Counted from the first letter of the stretch, positions 17,880 to 27,848 are shown. The stretch is DNA of 64,000 nt from CAWCBG01 sp963793845 (GCA_963793845.1 CAWCBG010000007.1:1-64000); one strand, 5' to 3'. The notes: generated by a model not told the origin, from the letters alone. Program-made: numbers and translations.

Positions 17880-18590
17880 CACCGCCGACCAGGCATATTG
17901 TTATGGCTAATCCACATCGCGTCGTCATTCTGAGCGGGGTTGAGTCTACGCGACGGCGGAACGCAGATGGCATAAACGAGTCCCGCCAGGGACGGCAGAG
18001 AGCCGTGTCGCCGCTACGCGGCTCAGGATATCTTTATCACTCCCACCCGGGGCTGACGCCCCGGGCTCGAACCGCGCCGCCGCTGCGCGGCTGGCTCGGC
18101 CGCCCGTCGCAGAGTTCTTCCGGGTCAGAAGTGATTCGCCGATGATGACCAAAGACCGAGGTGTGCAGGAACTGGCAATCGAGATCGCGCAAGTCAACGT
18201 AGAGGCCGTTTAATCATCGCCGTCATTCCGACCGAGGACTTCAGTCCGAGTGGAGGAACCTGCTTTCTCTGGCCAGGGCAGCAAAACCGGCGCAAAGCAG
18301 GTTCCTCCACTCCGCTTCGCTCCGGTCGGAATGACGACGAAGGGGAGGGCTCCAGTCGAAGGGCCTCTATTGTGTCGTAGAGGTCTGCATTGTCCAGATA
18401 TGTCGTGGTTTGAGAGAAGGTATTGAACCGAGATGTCTTGATTAGACGACGCCGATCCTGACCTCAGGTCGGACGGACTGGGTTTTCACCAGCATTGTCC
18501 CGGCACTAAGCCCATTGTATCGCCAGCAGACTGGGCATTCGGGACAATACAGAACGATCTGCTAAGATTTCCCGTTCCCAGGGAGACCCC
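17880..18590. other. Gene-free region with repeats and a hydrolase 3'-end remnant
   Basis: About 700 nt with no full gene. Positions 18158-18213 align without gaps to the last ~55 nt of the hydrolase gene (VQExxIEI...V, then TAA) and run into a second repeat copy at 18221. The span 17915-18110 has other repeat fragments (GTCATTCTGAGCGG; GGGGCTGACGCCCCGGGCTC). A/T-richer sequence from 18360 to 18590 probably holds the promoter of the M24 gene. Confidence 0.6.
18221..18336. repeat. GTCATTCCGA palindromic repeat, complete copy
   Basis: A 116-bp element with inverted ends. The left arm is CGTCATTCCGACCGAGGA...GGAGGAACCTGCTTT and the right arm is AAAGCAGGTTCCTCC...CCGGTCGGAATGACG. The central spacer is about 35 nt. 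Same family as 24524-24640 and others. Confidence 0.9.
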
Positions 18591-19895
18591 ATGTCCATCA
18601 CCCCGACCCGTCGGCATTTTCTACAGACTGCGGCTGGAGCCGCTGCCCTTAGCATCACGACCTCGGCTCGAACTTTCGGCAACACGCGCATTCTTCAGGT
18701 GTCCGCCACGCTGCCTCCTCCGCCCGGGCCCGACCGCCTGCCGCCCGAGTGGTATCAGCGCAAGATTAAACAGGTGCAAGCGAAGATGGCGGAGCGCAAC
18801 CTGAACGCGCTGCTGCTGCTCAACGCGCACAACGTTGTCTACACGACCGGCTACTTTCACCTGCCCACCGAACGGCCGCTGGCCGTGCTCATTCCAGCAT
18901 CAGGCGAGCCGGCGCTGTTTGTCCCGGAACTCGAAGCCGACCAGGTCAAGCTGTGGTGGGTGAAGGATTACGAGTCCTACTTCGACTATCCCGGTCCGGT
19001 GAACCGTGTGCGCTGGATCTTCGAGCACGTCTCGGCACGCGGCTTCGGCGGCGGCACCATTGGCATCGAGGAATGCACGCCCTCACGCCGCGCCCAGATG
19101 CAACTCGGTGCGCCCAAGGCCAAGCTGGTCGACTCGGGCGACCTCGTCGAGGAGATGCGGTGGGTCAAAGATTCCGACGAGCTCGGCGTCATGCACCGCG
19201 CTGTTTACTTCGCGGATTACACCGTACAGTCGGGCCGCACTTTCATCGAGGCCAATGGCAACGTAACCGAAGAACAGATTCTGAAAGCTACCGCCGACGC
19301 CGTTGCCGACAAAATGTCGAAGGAGCTCACAGCAGTCGTTGGCGTCGAGATTTCTCCGCCCTTCGGCGGCCTGGTGCCGTTTGGCAAGCGCTCGGCCTTC
19401 CCGCATGCTGTGCCCAGCAAAGACGTGCTGAAGAAAGGTGACGCCCTGATCCTGAGCTTCGGCGCAACCGTGGGCGGCTATAACACAGAGTGCGAACGGG
19501 CCTTTGTTGTCGGTCCGCCCAGCGATTATGCCAAGAAGCTTTACGACGCCATGCTGGCCGCGCACGACACTGGCGTGGCCAACATGAAAGAGGGAATGGT
19601 CGCCGAAGACGTCGACAAGATGAGTCTCGATCAGGTCCGTAAGGCCGGCTACGGACAGTTTCTCAAGCACCGCACCGGGCACGGCATCGGCCTCGAAGGT
19701 CACGAAGGCCCTTGGATCGCTGACGGCGACAAGACCGTGCTGAAAGCCGGCATGACCTTCAGTTGCGAGCCCGGCGTCTACGATCCCGGCTGGGGCGGCT
19801 TCCGCCACTCCGACTCCGTCATTGTCGGCGCGACACACGGCGAGGTCATGAACAAGTACCCCACGCGGCTGAATGACATGATCATCATGATCTAG
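18591..19895 (+). CDS. Secreted M24 (creatinase/aminopeptidase P-fold) protein with altered metal ligands
   Basis: 434 aa, Tat signal (TRRHFLQTAAGAAALS). Residues 50-190 form the creatinase N-domain and the rest the pita-bread domain. The catalytic His is present in HRTGHGIGLEGHEGP, and one Glu in FSCEPGVYDP. The two Asp ligands normally found in DxG...GYxxD are Ser and Glu here (LSFGATVGGYNTECERAF), and the last Glu is Ser (GFRHSDSVIVG). Three of five metal ligands are therefore changed, so a dimetal Xaa-Pro peptidase activity is doubtful. A creatinase-like metal-free hydrolase is more likely. It lies alone between repeat-rich gaps. Confidence 0.8.
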   Translation: MSITPTRRHFLQTAAGAAALSITTSARTFGNTRILQVSATLPPPPGPDRLPPEWYQRKIKQVQAKMAERNLNALLLLNAHNVVYTTGYFHLPTERPLAVLIPASGEPALFVPELEADQVKLWWVKDYESYFDYPGPVNRVRWIFEHVSARGFGGGTIGIEECTPSRRAQMQLGAPKAKLVDSGDLVEEMRWVKDSDELGVMHRAVYFADYTVQSGRTFIEANGNVTEEQILKATADAVADKMSKELTAVVGVEISPPFGGLVPFGKRSAFPHAVPSKDVLKKGDALILSFGATVGGYNTECERAFVVGPPSDYAKKLYDAMLAAHDTGVANMKEGMVAEDVDKMSLDQVRKAGYGQFLKHRTGHGIGLEGHEGPWIADGDKTVLKAGMTFSCEPGVYDPGWGGFRHSDSVIVGATHGEVMNKYPTRLNDMIIMI

Positions 19896-20882
19896 CGGGA
19901 TAGTTGTCAGTGGTTAGTGGATAGTGGATCGTGCGGGTGCTCCATCCTTTCCCCATTGATTGCGGACAGGATGGTAGTGGTGCACTCAAGTTCGCGCTGT
20001 CATTCTGAGCGAAGTGAGTCCGCAGGGCGGACGAACGCAGTCGAAGAACCCCTAATTTACGACGTCGCGCGGCTAGGTGCCTTTTTGATCGATGTCGCGG
20101 TCACAGTCGACCGACTGCCGAAGACAGGGATTCACTGGTACGTGGACAGCAACTGTGCGAAGCAGCAAGATAGGGTCCGGCAACCACTGGATGCGCAACT
20201 CCGCAGATTCCCATTTTGGAACAACGCAGTCGTTTTTCTGCTGAATTTTCTTGGTGTGTCTGAATGCGCCGCCTACAATTCTTATGAGGAAGAGGGCGAG
20301 GTGTCGGCAAGACTGCCTCCACCCTCGAAGGCAAGATCAAGTGGCTCGAGACCACATCCAAGGTTCTATATTCCTTCCGCGGCTACTCCCACAAGCCGGC
20401 TCGACACCCGACCCATTGCCAAGATTTCAAGCTAAGTCCTTATTCCGGAATATTTTACCTATAACCCTCACGCGCTCAATATTTTGCGGGGAAATTTTTT
20501 TGGCGGCCTTTTGTTTTCAATACTTTGGCCGAGCCAGGGGGAGGGGGGTACGACCTTATCCGACGCGAGTTTCCTCCAACCGCACTCGGCCAAACGGCGA
20601 AAATGCGGGTCCCTCCACTCGGAGCATTCGCCTACGGCGAAGCTCCTCGGTCGGGATGACAAACCGGATGCCGCGCAGCAAACGCGAAGACCGAGAGCAA
20701 AAAGCCAAAAGCGAAAGCGATGAGTGATGGCCGAACAGCGAGTAGCGAATAGCGAGCAGCGAAAAGCGACGGGCGAACAGCGACCCGCCGCGCCATTGAC
20801 ACCACCCGGCCGCCTTGCGAGTATTGCAGACTACTTCTCCGCGGCGGGAATTCGACAGGCGCCGCATCACGATCGGAGAGTC
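19896..20882. other. Long gene-free region with repeat debris
   Basis: Nearly 1 kb. 19997-20060 resembles a left arm of the palindromic family (GTCATTCTGAGCGAAG...GTCGAAGAACC), and 20565-20665 resembles a right arm (CCTCCACTCGGAGC, CGGTCGGGATGAC). Between them an open stretch around 20290-20450 reads GKIKWLETTSKVLYSFRGYS in one frame, which may be a gene remnant, but I cannot place it in a family. ORFs called across this region look spurious. Confidence 0.5.
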
Positions 20883-22115
20883 ATGTCGACCAACGCGAAC
20901 GATAAGCAGGCGCAACCGCTGACCATTATCTGCCTGGCGAGCTACCACAAGGGTGTCGAGTTCATGCAGGAAGCCAAGCGCCAGGGCTGCCGCGTGTTGC
21001 TGGTGACCTCGGCGAGCCTGGAGGGCGCGGACTGGCCGCGCGAGTCGATCGACGACATCTTCTACATGCCCGACGAGGCCAAGGAGTGGAAGATGCAGGA
21101 CGTGCTGCTGGGTCTCAGCCACCTGGCCAAGACCGAGCGCATCGACCGCATCGTTCCGCTGGATGATTTCGATGTGGAGCGGGCGGCCACGCTGCGCGAG
21201 CACCTGCGCGTGCCCGGCATGGGCGATACCACCGCGCGCTATTTTCGCGACAAGTTGGCGATGCGCAGCAAGGCGCGCAATGCCGGGCTGGCGGTGCCGG
21301 ATTTTATTCACATTTTGAATTATGACAACCTGCGCGAGTTTATGGATCGCGTGCCCGCTCCCTGGGTACTGAAGCCGCGCACCATGGCAGGATCGATTGG
21401 CATCAAGAAGATGCACAACTCGGAGGAGCTGTGGCGCTCCCTCGACAAGCTGGGCGACCAGCAGTCGTTCTACCTGCTCGAACGCTACGTGCCGGGCGAC
21501 ATCTATCACGTCGACTCAATCGTGAAAGAGAAGAAGGTGCTGTTTGCCATCGGCAGCAAGTATGGGCGGCCGCCGATGGATGTCTCGCATGACGGCGACA
21601 TCTTCACCACGCGGACTTTACCGGCAGACTCGGAAGAGTCGCGCGACCTGATGGACTTGAACGCGCAGGTCTTGAAAGCGTTTGGACTGGTACGCGGCGT
21701 CTCCCACAGCGAATACATTCGCGGCTGCGAAGACGGCAAGCTGTATTTTCTCGAGACCTCGGCTCGGGTCGGTGGTGCGCATATCTCCGACCTGGTTGAA
21801 GTCGCCACCGGCATCAACATGTGGGCGGAGTGGGCCAAGGTTGAGATTGCGGGCGAGAACGGAGAGTACGAGGTTCCATATGCACGAAACAATTTTGCCG
21901 GGCTGCTGGTATCGCTGGCCAAGCAGGAATATCCCGACACGTCCGCTTACAACGATCCCGAGGTCGTGTGGCGGCTGCACAAGCGTCATCACGTAGGGCT
22001 GATTGTGAAGTCGCAAGACTCGGCCCGCGTCGACGAACTGATGAAGCAGTACGCCGAGCGCATGAAGTCCGACTTCTTCGCGTGGGCTCCGCCGCGGGAG
22101 AAGCCTTCGGACTAA
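20883..22115 (+). CDS. ATP-grasp domain protein (carboxylate-amine/thiol ligase-like)
   Basis: 410 aa from ATG 20883, preceded by GGAGAG. The pre-ATP-grasp domain (residues 10-110) starts TIICLASYHKGVEFMQEAKRQG. ATP-binding elements follow: RDKLAMRSKARNAGLAVPDF, VLKPRTMAGSIGIKKM (glycine-rich loop), FYLLERYVPGDIYHVDSIV and a metal-binding segment in KLYFLETSARVGGAHISDLVE. The fold joins a carboxylate to an amine, thiol or imine via an acyl-phosphate. The partner substrate is not evident and no biosynthetic cluster surrounds it. Cytosolic. Confidence 0.85.
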   Translation: MSTNANDKQAQPLTIICLASYHKGVEFMQEAKRQGCRVLLVTSASLEGADWPRESIDDIFYMPDEAKEWKMQDVLLGLSHLAKTERIDRIVPLDDFDVERAATLREHLRVPGMGDTTARYFRDKLAMRSKARNAGLAVPDFIHILNYDNLREFMDRVPAPWVLKPRTMAGSIGIKKMHNSEELWRSLDKLGDQQSFYLLERYVPGDIYHVDSIVKEKKVLFAIGSKYGRPPMDVSHDGDIFTTRTLPADSEESRDLMDLNAQVLKAFGLVRGVSHSEYIRGCEDGKLYFLETSARVGGAHISDLVEVATGINMWAEWAKVEIAGENGEYEVPYARNNFAGLLVSLAKQEYPDTSAYNDPEVVWRLHKRHHVGLIVKSQDSARVDELMKQYAERMKSDFFAWAPPREKPSD

Positions 22116-22337
22116 GTTGGCGCAGTTCTTGCCCGACCGGGTTGACGATGACGCTGCGTCACCGTCCATTGCACGGAACGCCTGTAATAATCAAGAATCT
22201 GCTTTCCGCGTCTAAGGCTTCGTCGTTCTGCGACAATGACTTGGCAGGAACTTTCGTGTGCGCTCCTGCGTAATAGACAGAGGCGACACGTAACATACCA
22301 GATATACAAGCTTTGCTACTGATGGGGAGACGAGGAA

Positions 22338-24512
22338 ATGTCCGTTTCGACTTATGTTGTAGCGATGGCCCGTCGGGCATCGACACTGCTGTTGGCAGGA
22401 CTGCTGGTCAGCACGGGTTTCGCCCAGAATCCGGCGCCTACGCCGGCACCATTGAATTCGCCGGTTCTGACGCCGATGCCGCAGGCTCCGGCTCCGCAGA
22501 ACAATGCGCATCCGTATTCCGACCAGGACTACGCGAAAGGGAAGCAGAGCTTTCCCAACTTTATCGCGCCCTATACGGTGCGGGATATTCCTCCTCCGAA
22601 CCTGGCCAATACGTCGCGCATCGACCAGGTGCTGCGTGACGGCAAGATGTACCTGTCGATCGACGACGCCGTCGCCCTTGCGCTGGAGAACAATCTCGAC
22701 ATCGTGGTGCAGCGCTATAACCTGTCGATTGCCGATACTGACCTCTTGCGTACGGCTTCGGGCGTTTTCGCCCGCGGCGTGAATACCGGATTGGTGCAGG
22801 GCACTCCGGGCGGTAACACCGGAGCCATCGCGGCCGGCGGAACTGGAAGCTCCGCCGCAGGATCGACCGGTGGCGGCGCGGGTGGCACGACCGTCGGCGT
22901 CGGCGGCGCAGGCGCGGGCGCAGCCGGCATCGTAACCTCGACCCTGGGCTATGGTCCAAATATCGACAGCTTCGATCCGGTCATTAGCGGCACCCTCTCA
23001 ACTGAGCACGCAATCACGCCGGTCTCGGACGTGGTATTTACCGGAACGGCCAGCCTGGAGCAGAACACCGGTCTGGCCAACTTCAGCTATACCCAGGGAT
23101 TTCCTACCGGCACCTTACTGACGTTGGGTTACAACAACAGCCGGATTACGACGAACAACATCTACACCTTTCTCTCGCCCACGTTAACCCCGGCATTCCG
23201 CTTCGAACTGCGTCAGCACCTGCTCCAGGGGTACGGCTTCAATCCGAACCTGCGATGGATCCGGATCGCGCGCAACAACCGGGAGATTGAGGACGTAACT
23301 TTCCGCAACCAGATCATCAACACGGTATCGCAAATTGAAAACATCTATTGGGACCTGGTGAACGCCTACGAGAACGTCAAGGTGCAGCAGCGGGCGCTCG
23401 ACCTGGCCCAAAAGACCCTCTCCGACAATCGTGAGCAGGTGAAGATCGGGACCATGGCTCCGATCACGATTGCGCAGGCGCAGAGCGGTGTAGCCACCGC
23501 GCAGCAAAACCTGATCACGTCGCAGACCAACCTGCAATTGCAGCAATTGCTGATGAAGAATGCGATTACCAAGAACATGTCGGACCCGATTCTGGCCGTC
23601 GCTCCGGTGATTCCGACGGACACTCTGCAGCTAAGCGAGAAGTACGAAGTTCGCCCGGTTGAGGACTTGATTCAGGAGGCATTGCAGGCGCGCCCGGAGA
23701 TCGCGATCTCGCGTATTTCGCTGACCAACTCGGATATTACCCGGAAGTCGATTCGCAATCTGCTGAAGCCGACCGTAGACGTCTACGCGTTTTATGGAGC
23801 GTCGGCGATTGCCGGCGATCAGAACCCCGCCGTGCCCAATTGCGATGTACCCAACGTTTTGGTCTGTCTGCCTCCCAATACCATCCCGAGCACCAGTTAT
23901 GGTCATGCTTTTGGGAATCTGTTCAACAGCTCCGCGCCTGATAAGGGCGTCGGAATCAACGTGAACATTCCTCTCCGCAACCGCTCCAATCAGGCCGACC
24001 AGGTTCGTTCGGAGCTGGAATACCGCCAGGCCCTGGTGCTGGCACAACAGCAGGAGAACAGCATCACTTTGCAGGTGCGGCAGGCCAATTTCGCCGTGCA
24101 GCAGAACTACGCGGCATTGCAAGCGGCAATTGCAGCTCAGAACTATGCGGACGACAGCCTTGCAGCGGAGCAGAAGAAATTCCAATATGGCGCTTCGACT
24201 CCGACGCTGGTGCTGCAAGCTTCCAGCAACCTGACGCAGGCGCAGTCGAATGTCCTGGCGGCTGCCTCCAATTTCGAAAAGTCGAAGGTGACGCTCGATC
24301 TTTACACGGCGGAGACGCTGAAGAAGCTGGGTATCGATATTGCCGATGCCGAATCGGGCGAAGTGAGGCAGACACCCAAAGTTCCGGGCGTGGTTCCGGT
24401 TAAGGGTGGGGAATCGGTTCCGCAACAATTAAAGGAGCAGCAGGAACAGCAACAGCAGCCACAGCAGCCACAGCAGAATCAGGAGCCGCCGCCGCCGCAA
24501 CCGCATCCGTAG
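22338..24512 (+). CDS. TolC-family outer-membrane protein with Gly-rich insert and Gln/Pro-rich tail
   Basis: 724 aa, preceded by GAGGAA, with a signal peptide ending STGFAQ. Two outer-membrane efflux (OEP) halves follow: about 105-430 (MYLSIDDAVALALENNLDIVVQRYNLSIADTDLLRT; ENIYWDLVNAYENVKVQQRALDLAQKTL) and about 440-690. An insert of about 50 residues between 150 and 200 is almost all Gly/Ala/Ser/Thr. The C-terminus is a Gln/Pro tail of about 35 residues, which is unusual. No RND or MFP gene is adjacent, so its pump partners must be elsewhere. It would form the outer-membrane channel of a tripartite exporter. Confidence 0.85.
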   Translation: MSVSTYVVAMARRASTLLLAGLLVSTGFAQNPAPTPAPLNSPVLTPMPQAPAPQNNAHPYSDQDYAKGKQSFPNFIAPYTVRDIPPPNLANTSRIDQVLRDGKMYLSIDDAVALALENNLDIVVQRYNLSIADTDLLRTASGVFARGVNTGLVQGTPGGNTGAIAAGGTGSSAAGSTGGGAGGTTVGVGGAGAGAAGIVTSTLGYGPNIDSFDPVISGTLSTEHAITPVSDVVFTGTASLEQNTGLANFSYTQGFPTGTLLTLGYNNSRITTNNIYTFLSPTLTPAFRFELRQHLLQGYGFNPNLRWIRIARNNREIEDVTFRNQIINTVSQIENIYWDLVNAYENVKVQQRALDLAQKTLSDNREQVKIGTMAPITIAQAQSGVATAQQNLITSQTNLQLQQLLMKNAITKNMSDPILAVAPVIPTDTLQLSEKYEVRPVEDLIQEALQARPEIAISRISLTNSDITRKSIRNLLKPTVDVYAFYGASAIAGDQNPAVPNCDVPNVLVCLPPNTIPSTSYGHAFGNLFNSSAPDKGVGINVNIPLRNRSNQADQVRSELEYRQALVLAQQQENSITLQVRQANFAVQQNYAALQAAIAAQNYADDSLAAEQKKFQYGASTPTLVLQASSNLTQAQSNVLAAASNFEKSKVTLDLYTAETLKKLGIDIADAESGEVRQTPKVPGVVPVKGGESVPQQLKEQQEQQQQPQQPQQNQEPPPPQPHP

Positions 24513-24523
24513 CTTCAACTGGT

Positions 24524-24640
24524 CGTCATTCCGACCGCAGCGCAGCGTAGTCGCGGAACCTGCTGTTTGTTGTTTTGTAAAGACTGTCGGAGGAAGCAGG
24601 TTCCTCCACTTCGGGCTTGCGCCCTACGGTCGGAATGACG
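24524..24640. terminator. Palindromic repeat copy between convergent genes
   Basis: A 117-bp GTCATTCCGA element with inverted arms (CGTCATTCCGACCG at the left, CGGTCGGAATGACG at the right; GGAACCTGCT paired with AGCAGGTTCC). It lies between the stops of the convergent tolC-like and MFS genes, so it can act as a bidirectional terminator or transcript-stabilising hairpin. That role is inferred from position. Confidence 0.65.
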
Positions 24641-24677
24641 AATGTTTATAGATTTCGACGAAGAAAGATCATATCGC

Positions 24678-25934
24678 CTATTCCAGCTCTTTCCCCTTGG
24701 TTTCTGGCAGCGGGATCACCGAAAGAGCGGCCAGCAGAAATGCCAGCGCACACAGATAAAACGCCGCGTTGAGGCCATGCTTCTGGCCGATCGCGCCGAT
24801 GATGAATGGCGCCACAGCGCTTAGCGTTCGGGCGCCGTTGTAGGTGACGCCGAGCGCTCGGGCGCGCAGCTCCGTCGGGAACAGCTCGCTGGCAATCAGT
24901 CCGGAACCGGAGAAAAACCCCGTTCCGAAGAATGCGACCACGGCTCCCATCACCATGATCGCCCAAGGCGCACGAACGGTCGCGTACACCGGCACCAGCA
25001 GTCCGGCCGCGCCGAGATAGAGCATGAAGGCGCGCTTGCGTCCCAGCCAGTCGGCCACCCATCCGAACAGCAGATACCCGGGAAGCATGCCCGCCAGGTT
25101 CAGCGTCAGCAGCAGCGTGGTGGTGCTCAGCAGCCCGAAGCCACGGCCGCCTTGCGCCACGGGAAGCGATAGGTAAGGAGGAATCCAGGCCATCAGCCCC
25201 CACCACCCGAAGAGGCCGAAGAAGTTCAGCAGCAGCAGCGCGAAGGTTCGCTTCACCAGTGGTGGCTGAAACATCCGCCGGACGCTGTTTTCACCAGCGT
25301 GCACGATAGTGCGTCCGCGACTTTCTTCCCAGAGGGCCGATTCTGGGACGCGGCTGCGAATCCACAGAGTCACCAGCGCTGGGAGCACTCCCACGAAAAA
25401 CACATACCGCCAATTAAAGAAGTGCAGCACAATGCCCGACACGAGCGCGGCCAACGCATAGCCGATCGCCCATGAGCTCTGCACGAAGGCCATGGCTTTG
25501 GCGCGCAATTGCGTCGGCCAGGTTTCAGCCACGAGAGTTGCGCCGGTGTTCCACTCGCCGCCCATGCCCAGGCCAAGCACGCAGCGGAAGAAGGCAAGCT
25601 GGCCAACGGTTGTGGTCAGCCCGCAGGCGAAGGAACAGATCGAGTAAGTCAGGATGCTCATCGCCAGCGCGCGCTTGCGGCCAACGCGGTCGGCGATGAA
25701 GCCGAACAGCACGCCGCCCACTCCGGAAGCCAACAGGGTCAGCGTGTTCAGCAGCCCGACGGTGGCCTTGGTCATGTGCAGTTCGCGCATGATGTGGGTC
25801 ACCACCAGCGCGTACAGCATGACGTCGAAGGCGTCGAGCATCCAGCCCAATCCGGCTGCGACCAGGGTTCGCCGCTGGGCTGAGGTCACATCTTTAAAAG
25901 ACGCGCTCTCCAGGCTGATGCTGTTGGCTGACAT
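24678..25934 (-). CDS. MFS transporter, sugar/metabolite:proton symporter family
   Basis: 418 aa, 12 predicted spans. The loop-2 signature is present (GFIADRVGRKRAL), as is its repeat between spans 8 and 9 (GWVADWLGRKRAF), and the transmembrane-1 segment has GLGWMLDAFDVMLYALV, typical of the aromatic-acid/H+ or sialate-type symporter group. RxxxGxGxGGEWN (RCVLGLGMGGEWNTGA) follows, as in the sugar porter/SHS lineage. The substrate is unknown. It is convergent with the TolC-type gene and followed upstream by the acyl-CoA synthetase; no catabolic operon is linked. Confidence 0.85.
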   Translation of the reverse strand: MSANSISLESASFKDVTSAQRRTLVAAGLGWMLDAFDVMLYALVVTHIMRELHMTKATVGLLNTLTLLASGVGGVLFGFIADRVGRKRALAMSILTYSICSFACGLTTTVGQLAFFRCVLGLGMGGEWNTGATLVAETWPTQLRAKAMAFVQSSWAIGYALAALVSGIVLHFFNWRYVFFVGVLPALVTLWIRSRVPESALWEESRGRTIVHAGENSVRRMFQPPLVKRTFALLLLNFFGLFGWWGLMAWIPPYLSLPVAQGGRGFGLLSTTTLLLTLNLAGMLPGYLLFGWVADWLGRKRAFMLYLGAAGLLVPVYATVRAPWAIMVMGAVVAFFGTGFFSGSGLIASELFPTELRARALGVTYNGARTLSAVAPFIIGAIGQKHGLNAAFYLCALAFLLAALSVIPLPETKGKELE

Positions 25935-26036
25935 TGGCCGCGATTGTAGCAGGCGACGGTTCGCACCAGTTTTTGGCCTTCCAGATCAAGGACCAACAAA
26001 CTGGCGACCCGCTGACCGTCCAGTAGTGGGGAAACG

Positions 26037-27827
26037 CTAACGCTTGGCTCCGACCGGCTTGCCCTCCGGCTTTGCGTCGGTGTAGAGCGCCTCGATCTCT
26101 TTGCGGTAGCGCTCTTCGATGTGGCGGCGGCGCAGCTTCATGCTGGGCGTGAGCGTACCGTCGGCAATGCTTAGCTCCTCGTGGATCAGCAGTACCTTCT
26201 TCATCTTCTGGTACTGAGCGAGGTTCTCGTTCAGTTCCTCGACAAAGCTTTCATAGAGCGCCAGCACTTCGCGATTGTGGACCAACTGCCGGCGGGTGGT
26301 GAACTTTATTCCGTGGTCATGCGCCCATTCCTCGAGGATTGGAAAGTTGGGCACGATAAGTACGGCAGGGAAGCGCCGGCGCTCGCCCAACATGGCGGCT
26401 TCCGCCACCAGCAGATTTGCTTTTAGCGAACTCTCGATAGGCTGAGGCGCGATCAGCTTGCCGCCCGATGTCTTGATCAAGTCCTTCTTGCGATCGGTGA
26501 TAGCGAGGAATCCATCTTCGTCGATCTCCGCGATGTCTCCGGTCTTGAACCAGCCGTGATCGAAGGAGTTCTTGGTCTCCTCCGGCATATTCCAATATCC
26601 CTTGAACACAGAGGGACCACGAACCAGCAACTCTCCATCGGCCGCCAGCATAACTTCGACATTCGGCACCGGCTTGCCGACGGTGCCCAAACGGTGTTCC
26701 TGCGGATTGTTCAACGCAATAATGGGCGACGTCTCGGTGAGGCCATAGCCTTCATGGATGCGAATACCGATGTCGGCATACCAGGTAGCCAACTCGCGGC
26801 CGAGCGGCGCGCCACCCGAGACAAAGATGCGGGCACGCCCTCCCATGCCCTCGCGTACTTTGGAAAAGATCAGCTTGTTGGCCAGCTTCCATTTCAGCGA
26901 TGTCGGCGTCTCTCCTCGCAGCGAGGCGGCCCGGTGAGAGCGTCCCACCGCCATCGCCCACTGGTAGATCTTGTGCTTGATTCCGGAGCTAGCCTTGTGC
27001 TTCACCGCATTGTGAATCTTTTCGTAGACGCGTGGGACGGCCACGAACAACGTGGGCTTCACTTCCTGCAAAGTACGCGGCAAGTCATCGAACAGCGGGC
27101 AATAGGCGACCTTGACGCCGCGGAAATACAGGGCGTAGTCGAGATGCCGGGCGGTGATGTGAGACAGCGGCAGAAACGACACGCAAAGATCGTCGGGCCC
27201 AACGTCGAACGGCACCAGGGAGACGCTCAGATTCGCGGCGATATTCCCGTGCGTCAGCATCACGCCCTTGGGCGTGCCGGTCGTGCCGGAAGTGTAGATC
27301 AGCGTCGCCAGGTCGTCGGGCTCGATTGACTTGGCGATCTCCTCGATCTGGTAGTCCGGCTGTTCGACTGGGTTGCGCATGAAGGACGACATGAGGACCG
27401 CGTCCGGCACATCGGGAACATCGTCCATGACAACGATGCGCTCGATCTTGGTCTCGCTGCGAATGGCGACAATCTTGTCGTACTGCTGTCGCGTCGACAC
27501 AAAGACGATGCGCGCTTCGGAGTGCTGGAAGAGAAACAGGCTTTGCTCGGCGGTGAGCGTGGCATACACCGGCACATCGACCGCACCCAGCATGAGGCAG
27601 GCAAAGTCGGCGATCGCCCACTCCGGCCGATTCTCGCTGAGGAGGGCGACGCGATCGCCTTTGCCTACGCCCCACTCCTGCAACTGGCGTGCGGTAGCCA
27701 CGACCTGCTGATAGAAGTCGGAAGAGGAGATGGGCGTCCACTCGCCGTTTTTGCGAGTGATGGCGGCGCGGGGATCGTTACGTTCCACCAGGGTGAAGAA
27801 AACGTCGTTGAGGGTCCGAATATTCAT
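26037..27827 (-). CDS. Long-chain fatty acid--CoA ligase (AMP-dependent synthetase)
   Basis: 596 aa, consistent with the long-chain type. It activates fatty acids to acyl-CoA via acyl-AMP. The P-loop LIYTSGTTGTPKGVMLTHGN lies near residue 180; the other ANL motifs are YGLTETSPI near 390, then KTGDIAEIDEDGFLAITDRKKDLIKTSGGK. There is no membrane segment. It is divided from the upstream TetR gene by only 21 nt, so the two probably form an operon in which the regulator senses acyl-CoA. No other beta-oxidation gene is in the window. Confidence 0.9.
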   Translation of the reverse strand: MNIRTLNDVFFTLVERNDPRAAITRKNGEWTPISSSDFYQQVVATARQLQEWGVGKGDRVALLSENRPEWAIADFACLMLGAVDVPVYATLTAEQSLFLFQHSEARIVFVSTRQQYDKIVAIRSETKIERIVVMDDVPDVPDAVLMSSFMRNPVEQPDYQIEEIAKSIEPDDLATLIYTSGTTGTPKGVMLTHGNIAANLSVSLVPFDVGPDDLCVSFLPLSHITARHLDYALYFRGVKVAYCPLFDDLPRTLQEVKPTLFVAVPRVYEKIHNAVKHKASSGIKHKIYQWAMAVGRSHRAASLRGETPTSLKWKLANKLIFSKVREGMGGRARIFVSGGAPLGRELATWYADIGIRIHEGYGLTETSPIIALNNPQEHRLGTVGKPVPNVEVMLAADGELLVRGPSVFKGYWNMPEETKNSFDHGWFKTGDIAEIDEDGFLAITDRKKDLIKTSGGKLIAPQPIESSLKANLLVAEAAMLGERRRFPAVLIVPNFPILEEWAHDHGIKFTTRRQLVHNREVLALYESFVEELNENLAQYQKMKKVLLIHEELSIADGTLTPSMKLRRRHIEERYRKEIEALYTDAKPEGKPVGAKR

Positions 27828-27848
27828 GGCTGCATCCGCCTTCGATTG

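Noticed and set aside
19917..20727. Overlapping ORFs in the gap before the ATP-grasp gene
   Set aside because: They cross repeat arms, lack ribosome sites and show no family. The segment reading GKIKWLETTSKVLYSF remains unexplained but is too short to call.
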